Assembly: GCA_015039465.1 (NCBI GenBank)
Contig: MU130378.1
Span: 1,244,570-1,308,569 of the forward strand
Direction of reading: 5' to 3'
From: Phlegmacium glaucopus
Taxonomy: Eukaryota; Basidiomycota; Agaricomycetes; Agaricales; Cortinariaceae
Length of the DNA: 64,000 nucleotides
Below are positions 56,849 through 64,000 of this stretch, in pieces. Under the pieces are notes generated by a model. The model was given only the letters and a program-made list of their open reading frames with translations. It was not told the origin of the DNA and did not search any database. The position numbers and the translations under genes were made by a program. Position 1 is the stretch's first letter, and every line of letters starts with the position of its first letter.

Positions 56849-58939
56849 CTAATTAAGCTGTCGTACACGAAGTGGTAATTGTGTTCCTTGAGCCCATTTA
56901 CCCGATAGGAAAGGTCTCGTAAGTATCGAATTAAATTTGGTGATATTGACATCCTCTAGAGGACTGAAGGTGAAGTTTAGAAGTAGAATCGTAATGAAAA
57001 TCTTGATTTCTGCCATGCTAAATTTGTAGCCTAGACAGGACTGAGGCCCGTATCCGAATGTCATCAGATTACCGATACCTGGTTTGGTTGGCGGACGCCC
57101 TTGCAAGTCTTCCCACCTGTCGGGACTAATTCACAGGTTAAGCAATGATTCAAACGTCCAGAATGAGTTGACTTACTTGAAGTCTAGGGCATCTGGGCCC
57201 CAAAGGCCTTCGCTATAGTTCAAACCCTCTATGGGGATGTGTACATAACTCCCTTTTCGGATTTCCAAACATTCACCTTTATGAATGACCTTTCCAGTTG
57301 ACAAGGTAACCGGACGAGACACGGGGATATGGGTGTCTGCTATCGCGACACGGATGGTCCCATGGACCGGAGGACAGAGTCTCAAGGTTTCGCGAACCAC
57401 AGCTTCAAGGTATGGAAGACCTTCAATCTTGCCCCATAATGTCTTGCGGCTGCAATTATAAGAACTAGAACTGCAATCGTGAAAGCCGGAATCTGCAGAG
57501 CTGTCTGAGGTATTCCCATCTGCCTTATGCTGGCAAGCCATGGCATCACGAAGTTCGTCTCGTAGTCTCGTCTGAATGGTAGGATGAAGGGATAGAAGGT
57601 GTAAACACCACGTTAAAGCGACGGAAATAGTGTCCGTTCCGGTGAAAATAAGTGAGGAGCATTCATCCAGTATCTGTTCATCGGACAATTTATTTGAGGT
57701 GGGGTTACGAAGATTCGATTTGACTAGAGGAGGGTGATAAGTCAGAAAAGATTTGTTAAAATATGAAAGGGAACTTACGAAGAACACTTAATACGTCATT
57801 GCTTTGAATGTTGGACAATCGAGCTTGTTGATTTTCTGTCTTTTTTTCGGCGATCATGGCCATTCCAGCGCGGTTAATCGTCTTTCGACACTCAGCTTTC
57901 ATCTTGATTTCATCAGTCATCTATACACCGAATTAACTAGAGCGTTTTATAAGATATATGTTGCTTACCCAAAGCCTTGATATAATTGGAAAATATAGCT
58001 CAAGCAACCCTTTCAACCCAAATCCCTTCTCTATAACATTGAATATGCGTCGATAGGCATTATAGACCTCTCCAGAGTCATCTTGCACCGCATGGAAATC
58101 ATGATCAAATGCAGTAAGGCCCATTACATCGAATGATGCACGGGATGTCCAATGAGCTACGTCAATGACAACACTAGTTGAGTTATGGTCGGAAGTAGGG
58201 TCTTGTTGTTCTTTGTGCACCAATGACTTCCATTGTCCACATAATTCCTCTGCTTTTCTAGCAAAATTGGGTGTCCAAGATTTTGCGGACTGTGATGAGA
58301 AAGATGGGAATAGAGCTTTGCGATGCGCCTTGTGTTCTTCACCTTCTGTTGAGAACAGTCCTGTGGAAAAATTGGCAAGGGCACAAAGATAGTAGATAAA
58401 ATTTACCTCTTCCAATCAGCCTGTTAATGTAAGTTTTTGTTTGCCAAGGTTTCTCAAAGAGTGGAGATTTTAGGACGTGTGAGATGACACAGAAATCGAA
58501 TGACATCAAACGATAGTCGTGCTAAAGGATACAATGTTTGAGCGAGACAAGCGGAAAGGTTATATGCATAGCCCACCTTGCCAAAACCATGAAATTTGAA
58601 GGTCTTTCCATAGCGTTTGACCCATTCCGAGTGTGTCGTAGGAGACATTCCTGGGCTATACAGCAAGGTTTAGGGTGAAATTTCCTTGAATGTGAGCACT
58701 ACTCACTCCAAGACCTCGCGAAAATGGTTCTGAAAAAAGGAGCCTGGTGGACCAGGAAGATGTCGTAGGGGATCAAAAAGTGGCATAAGGAATATACTGA
58801 GCAGCCAGCGGGGAACGCCGCGGAACAGGACGAGGATGAGTGCGATAATACATGTCTTTATTAAGGTGACCGGAGGAATAGAGAGGTCGGGAACATCGTT
58901 TAGGATACGGCCAACACGGAAGAGGGGGTTATCGAACAT
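56849..58939 (-). CDS. Cytochrome P450 monooxygenase
   Basis: ER-anchored heme monooxygenase. Start MFDNPLFRVGRILNDVPDLS; the anchor is LIKTCIIALILVLFRGVPRW; the proline-rich hinge HLPGPPGSFF follows. Further parts: WVKRYGKTFKFHGFGK, LFSTEGEEHKAHRKALFPSF, SRASFDVMGLTAFDHDFHAV; I-helix SSLIFTGTDTISVALTW; K-helix ExxR in LEAVVRETLRLCPPVHGTIR; heme loop LMTFGYGPQSCLGYKFSMAE with the Cys ligand. Ends PLRVRQLN at 56849. An unusual Ser/His/Asp-rich insert (DGNTSDSSADSGFHDCSSSS) sits between the I and K helices. About eight introns. The substrate is unknown and no biosynthetic cluster surrounds it. Confidence 0.93.
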
Positions 58940-59139
58940 GGTGGGTAAAAGTAGAGGGCCATGTTGCAGAACAGTGGACTATATATCAGGAACAGAATAC
59001 AAGGGGTATGTGACCTGTGACATAAATGTGACATACCCCTGGAGACCTTCAAGCGGACTTTAAACCTTAAAGCAGCCTCCTGTATAGGTACTCATCCTCT
59101 TATCGTCATTTTCTCAATTACTGCCATTCTTCACAAAAA

Positions 59140-59416
59140 ATGACCCACGACGCTGTTTGGTTCTCTCGTCCCAGAAAATTCGGAAAAGGTAGCCGCCAAT
59201 GGTAAGTCGCAATTAGTAACATAGTCATCCCTGTACTAATATCCCCTAGCCGACTCTGTGCACACCAGGCCGGTCTCATTCGTAAATATGGTCTTGACCT
59301 TTGCCGGCAATGTTTCCGTGAAAAGTCGGCCGCCATTGGTTTTGTCAAGGTGAGAGCAGCTGATCAGCCTTTGCGTCGACATTTCAAATTCATTTGTTAT
59401 ACATTAGAACCGATGA
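59140..59416 (+). CDS. RPS29: Ribosomal protein S29 (uS14)
   Basis: Small-subunit zinc-ribbon protein. Exons 59140-59201, 59250-59349 and 59408-59416 give exactly 56 residues, the family length. Sequence [20 protein letters not shown], then [36 protein letters not shown], with the four zinc Cys as C-x2-C and C-x2-C. The last exon codes only Asn-Arg-stop. The start codon is 200 bp from the divergent P450. Confidence 0.97.
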
Positions 59417-59793
59417 ATACAATCCCTAGCACCATCATATGTCGCTTATCCTGGCTTAATAACACAAAAATTGCCTTCGTGGACAGCATCCCATGAGAGC
59501 GCAAGTGGTGTGAAGGCAGCAAACAATTCGCAAGTCACGGAGGGCCGCCTCAACCATAGAAAAGCTGACTCTAACCAATTCAATTCTAAAGTTTCTATTA
59601 CTATGTATATTGATGAAAGGCTCGAATTGAGGTTCAAAACACGTCAAATATTGGATGTTATTAACAACGCGATGTAGCTGTGTGATCAAAAATTTTACAC
59701 CTATGCGTTTGGATACAGACTATGCTTGCTCAGGTTTTGTTAGAAATGGGGACCAATCTTGAATACCGACATACATTTATACCTTTTTTTGGT

Positions 59794-60315
59794 TTAAGAT
59801 GCTTGCTGAATAAGAGTAATATTATCGCCCTTCAGAAGGATGCGACCTGTACTATTGTTAGTACTTATTGAATCGATGCAGCTTTATCACTTACCAAGTT
59901 CTCTACGCGGTTTTGCGTCTTTCACAAACACTTCAGCTGCTTCGTCGATCACAATGTTCATAAACTCGTCGAAACCCTATGGATTGCAAGAAATTAGAAA
60001 ACACATTGCCTTGAGAAAAGGAGAAAAGGTCGCGCTAATGGCACAAGTAGACGTTAAACCTGACAAAAAAAATACACACAATTATGCGGCCCTCTATCCT
60101 CATTTCAATATTGTCGTATAGCCAGATTACAACTTTACTTTTCTAATCAGAAGTCAATGCCCAGAACTAAACGATAATTGAGATTATACCTGTTGAAGAT
60201 TTTTGAAGATGACATTCTATGAGAAAGAGAAGATATCAGTAAGGACAGGATAGAGTATTTAGGTATTAAACCTTACGATAGGTTGAACCATCACACGCTG
60301 TTGACGTCCCGACAT
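59794..60315 (-). CDS. SME1: Sm protein E (SNRPE/SME1)
   Basis: Core spliceosomal Sm ring subunit. Exon 1 60277-60315 (MSGRQQRVMVQPI), a 27-nt exon NVIFKNLQQ, then VWLYDNNEFRLEGVIVGFDE, FMNIVIDEAAEVFVKDAKPR, RELG, and the last exon RILLKGDNITLIQQAS with TAA at 59794-59796. Sm1 and Sm2 motifs are complete. The start codons of this gene and the dynein gene lie 157 bp apart on opposite strands. Confidence 0.96.
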
Positions 60316-60472
60316 CTTGATAAAACAAGAGTAGCAAGGGTTTTATAAGATGTGGTACAATGTTGAATGGCACTAAAATGAGGTCCAAGGCTATTGAAGG
60401 ATCGACACGTGACAAGTGTTAAAGTGGGCTCTCGTCACACAGGCGACGCGTTGCAGCGTTTTTCAACTTACC

Positions 60473-63400
60473 ATGGAGGTGGGGAACATTTTATCGACTC
60501 TTGTAGCCTTAACTGAAATTACTAGGTCTTTGCGCCTTCAAACTCATCGACTGCTGCGGCGGTCACTTTTATCACATTTGTACAAGATTTGAAGAAGAAA
60601 ACAAAAGCATGGGGTCCTATGATTGAGCTCTGTGCCAACGGAGAGAAAACTCTAGAGCGCTTCAGATACCAGTTTCCAGAGGACTGGCTCTATAGTGATC
60701 AACTTCGAGGCGAATGGAGTGCTTACAACGAGATATTGAAGAGGAAGAACGACTCTATCCAAGAACAGCTTGGTAGGAAACCACATACCTGTCTATTTTA
60801 TGCAATGACTGAGGAGGCACTCTATCTCTAGCCGGACTTCAATTGAAGATTGTTGCCGAAGACAAGATTGTGGAGAACAGAATCAACGACATACTTCAGG
60901 AATGGGAACAGACACGTCCCGTTCAAGGCAACATACGCGCAGACACTGCCATGAGTACTATCAACATTTTCGAAGGGAAACTTAAGCGTGTGCAAGAGGA
61001 ATATGACCTTGTCTGTCGCGCGAAAGAGGCACTTGACCTCGAATTGACACGCCATACGCGACTTGATCCTGTGTTTGAAGAGTTGCGCGACTTGAAGGCC
61101 GTGTGGACTGCACTCTCGGGTATTTGGAGCCAGATCAGCGAATTGAGGGAATTGTCATGGGCAACAGTACAGCCGAGGAAGTTGAGACAACATATCGACG
61201 GGCTTCTGACATCTACAAAGGAAATGCCAACGAGGATGCGTCAATATGCTGCTTTTGAGTATGTTCAGGATGTGTTACGAGGATTACTCAAGGCGAATTC
61301 CCTCGTGTCCGAATTAAAATCAGAAGCACTCAAGGACCGACACTGGAAACAACTGTTCAAGAATTTACGTCTTCCTGCGCAAATCAACCTGGTGTAGTAT
61401 GTGTAATTTCTGCCTTATATAATACCTGGACGACTCAATTCTGGTTTCATGATAGTATGACACTTGGACACGTTTACGACTTAGACCTAAAAAAGAACGA
61501 AGGGTTAATCAAGGATGTCATTATTCAAGCGCAAGGAGAGGTAATGTGGACCTAGCTCCTTTGTGAATGTTTTCTGACAGCAATTAGATGGCTTTGGAGG
61601 AATACATCAAGCAAGTGAAAGAGACTTGGACCAGTTACACATTGGATCTTGTGAATTATCAAAACAAGTGTCGGCTTATTAGGTAGGGGTGGATTTAAAA
61701 TTTGCTGTATTATGTGCTGAACTCCTTGTAGAGGTTGGGATGATCTCTTTAGCAAATGCAGTGAGAACCTGAACTCTCTGACTGCCATGAAGCTATCACC
61801 ATATTACAAAGGTCTGTCAACTTGCCTTTAACATCGTTCGTAACTCATTCTTGCCGTCTTCAGTTTTTGAGGAAGAGGTGAAAAATATCGATAGAAAATA
61901 AACCTTCCTTCTGATTTCATTGTAGGCAGGCTCCTGGGAAGAGAAACTGAACAGGATCCATGTTTTATTCGGTAAAGCCTTTATAACGACATCTAGTCAA
62001 GCTCACGCTAACACCTCTCAGATGTCTGGATCGACGTCCAGCGACAATGGGTTTACCTAGAGGGTATTTTTTCAGGCAGTGCCGACATCAAACATCTACT
62101 ACCAGTCGAGAGTTCCCGTTTCCAGAACATCAACTCCGAGTTTCTTACTGTCATGAAGAAGGTTTACAAATCACCATTCGTTCTCGATGTTTTGAATATC
62201 CAAGGAATTCAGAAAAGTTTGGAAAGGCTTGCCGACCTCTTGAACAAGATCCAAAAGGCGCTTGGCGAATATTTGGAAAGAGAGCGATCCTCCTTCCCGC
62301 GGTTCTACTTTGTTGGCGACGAGGACCTTTTGGAAATCATCGGAAATAGCAAGGACATTCTGCGTATTATGAAACATCTCAAGAAGATGTTTGCTGGAAT
62401 CTCGACAGTCATGCTTGATGAAGATCTGACTCAAATCCAGGGGATGGCTTCAAGGGAAGGAGAAGAAGTTCCATTTACCGACCCGATCTTTCTCAAAGAC
62501 TTCCCGAAGATCAACGACTGGTTGGCGAAAATCGAGTCGATGATGCGCCTGTCCCTGGCGAATCTTCTGATGGATGCAGTGACTGAGCTGCAAACCTTTT
62601 ACGGGAAAGAGCCGACACTACTCGCAGACCAACTCGTACTATGGATGGAGAAATACCCCGCACAGCTTGTCACTCTCGCCATACAAGTGGCTTGGACCTC
62701 GTCAATGGAGGAATCTCTAGAGGCCTCTAAGCTTCCTGAGGCGCCTTTAAATGTTATCTGTCAAGCGCTGGATCTTCTTGCTGATATAGTCCTCCAAGAG
62801 CTTGGTCCAGTGACACGACGGAAATGCGAACACCTCATCACCGAGCTTGTTCATCAACGTGATGTAACCCGAACTCTCATTCAACAAGGTGTCCTGGACT
62901 CTAAGAATTTCACCTGGCTATATCAAATGCGCTTCTATCTTGATAAAGCTGCCGAAAATCCGTTGGACAGATTAACCGTTAAAGCGGCAGATGCATCATT
63001 CCCTTACGGCTGGGAGTATCTGGGAGTGCCAGACAGACTTGTCCAAACACCGCTGACAGACAGGGTTTATTTGACATTAACTCATGCACTCGATAATCAG
63101 TTGGGAGGCGCGCCGTTTGGACCTGCTGGGACTGGTGAGAACACTCACTTTTTTTTCTTTTTCTTTTTTTGAGCTTACCAATGGTATAGGCAAAACGGAA
63201 TCGGTGAAAGCACTCGGCGTACAACTTGGTCGATTTGTCTTGGTCTTCTGCTGTGACGAAACTTTCGATTTCCAGGCGATGGGACGGATTTTTGTTGGAT
63301 TATGCCAAGTCGGTGCATGGGGATGTTTTGATGAATTCAATCGTCTCGAAGAACGTATCTTAAGTGCAGTCTCCCAGCAAGTTCAGGCCATTCAACAAGG

Positions 63401-64000
63401 TTTAGCTTCGCTTGTCAAAAATCCAAACACTGAAATAGAGCTCGTTGGTAAAAATCTGAAAATAAACAAAAACATTGGTTAGTATGTACTCACAGAATTC
63501 CTTTCCGAGTTAATTTGTCGACATAGGTATTTTCATCACGACCAACCCCAACTACGCTGGTCGATCTCAATTGCCGCCTAATTTGACCAAGCTTTTCAGA
63601 CCGTACGTCACCTGTCATATTTATAAACACACCCTTAGTATCACTTCTAGGATGGCTATGACTCGCCCTGACCGTGAACTGATTGCCCAGGTGATGCTTT
63701 TCTCACAAGGTTTTCGCACAGCAGAATCACTCGCTTCGAAGATTGTCCCATTCTTCAATCTTTGCGATGAACAATTGTCGCCTCAACCTCACTACGACTT
63801 TGGGCTTCGAGCTCTCAAGGCCGTCCTCGCAAGTGCCGGTATATTAAAGCGCGAGCGCCTCCAACAGTCTCAATTGCATTCAGAAAACAATGCAGCGGCG
63901 CTATCTGACGAAATATCCGAACAAATAATTCTCATACAAAGCGTCACTGAAACTATCGTGCCCAAACTGGTGGCAGACGATGTACCACTTTTGACGAGGT
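60473..64000 (+). CDS. DHC2: Cytoplasmic dynein heavy chain, motor half (DHC2 type), 3' end beyond window
   Basis: Motor ATPase for minus-end microtubule transport and nuclear migration. A 6-nt coding exon (ATG GAG, 60473-60478) is followed by a 47-bp intron and [20 protein letters not shown], which is interior dynein sequence. Then [20 protein letters not shown], the linker ([80 protein letters not shown]) and AAA1 with Walker A GPAGTGKTES (split by an intron at 63136-63189), Walker [11 protein letters not shown], and [19 protein letters not shown]. There is no room upstream for the ~1,300-residue tail because SNRPE starts 157 bp away. This fits the split heavy chain of Agaricomycetes. The reading frame is open to the right edge. 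Confidence 0.93.

Noticed and set aside
60316..60472. Search for upstream dynein tail exons
   Set aside because: All frames in the 157 bp are short and closed, and the SmE gene begins immediately beyond.
1..64000. CRISPR arrays, phage or bacterial operon features
   Set aside because: Spliceosomal introns, eukaryotic ribosomal and Sm proteins throughout; no regularly spaced repeats or ribosome-binding-site-led operons.

Overview
This window is a gene-dense piece of a basidiomycete nuclear genome, most likely from a mushroom-forming fungus (Agaricomycetes). Almost every gene is cut by many short GT-AG introns of about 47-70 bp. Genes sit on both strands with little space between them. At the right edge is a cytoplasmic dynein heavy chain that begins at the linker instead of the tail, the split form described in Agaricomycetes. 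I recognise about 33 genes, most of them single-copy housekeeping genes. I see no rRNA, tRNA, CRISPR array or intact transposon.

Layout. 1-7.3 kb: ALG1 (-, cut by the left edge) head-to-head with NFU1 (+), a copper-fist transcription factor (+), the UBE2W ubiquitin-conjugating enzyme (-) and HEM3 (-). 7.7-15.3 kb: a Pumilio/PUF RNA-binding protein (-) and a UVRAG/Vps38-like protein (-). 15.5-23.5 kb: an unidentified 441-residue protein with two GC-AG introns (+), an S1/P1 secreted nuclease (+), a stand-alone cullin N-terminal-like protein with an AT-hook-like motif (-), a decayed coding stretch (+), URA1 (-) and TRAPPC5/TRS31 (-). 23.6-32 kb: a BTB/POZ protein (+), a formamidase (-) and a divergent amino-acid permease (+). 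32-34.4 kb: a gene-poor stretch with a pseudogene (-). 34.5-44.8 kb: MFAP1 (+), an FAD-dependent oxidoreductase (+), UMP1 (-), GID1/RanBPM-like (+), PEX10 (-) and MGR2 (+). 45-54 kb: a secreted Ala-rich repeat protein (-), a HAD phosphatase (+), SBA1/p23 (-), a small membrane protein (+) and MDV1 (+). 54.8-64 kb: a GCNA/SprT-like protease (+), a cytochrome P450 (-), RPS29 (+), SNRPE/SmE (-) and DHC2 (+, cut by the right edge).

How the genes relate. Several neighbours share a theme: metal cofactors (NFU1, copper regulator, HEM3), protein turnover and organelle import (UMP1, GID1, PEX10, MGR2, SBA1), and amide/amino-acid nitrogen use (formamidase and permease from one 308-bp spacer). Many pairs are divergent with very short spacers (29 and 38 bp between start codons in two cases). 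The most striking structural feature is the number of tiny exons (4, 5, 7, 11, 11 and 15 nt, plus two exons holding only the start codon) needed to rebuild conserved proteins.

All exon models were read by eye from conserved protein sequence and splice signals. Where I give exact exon coordinates the reading frame closes. Elsewhere only the gene limits are given.
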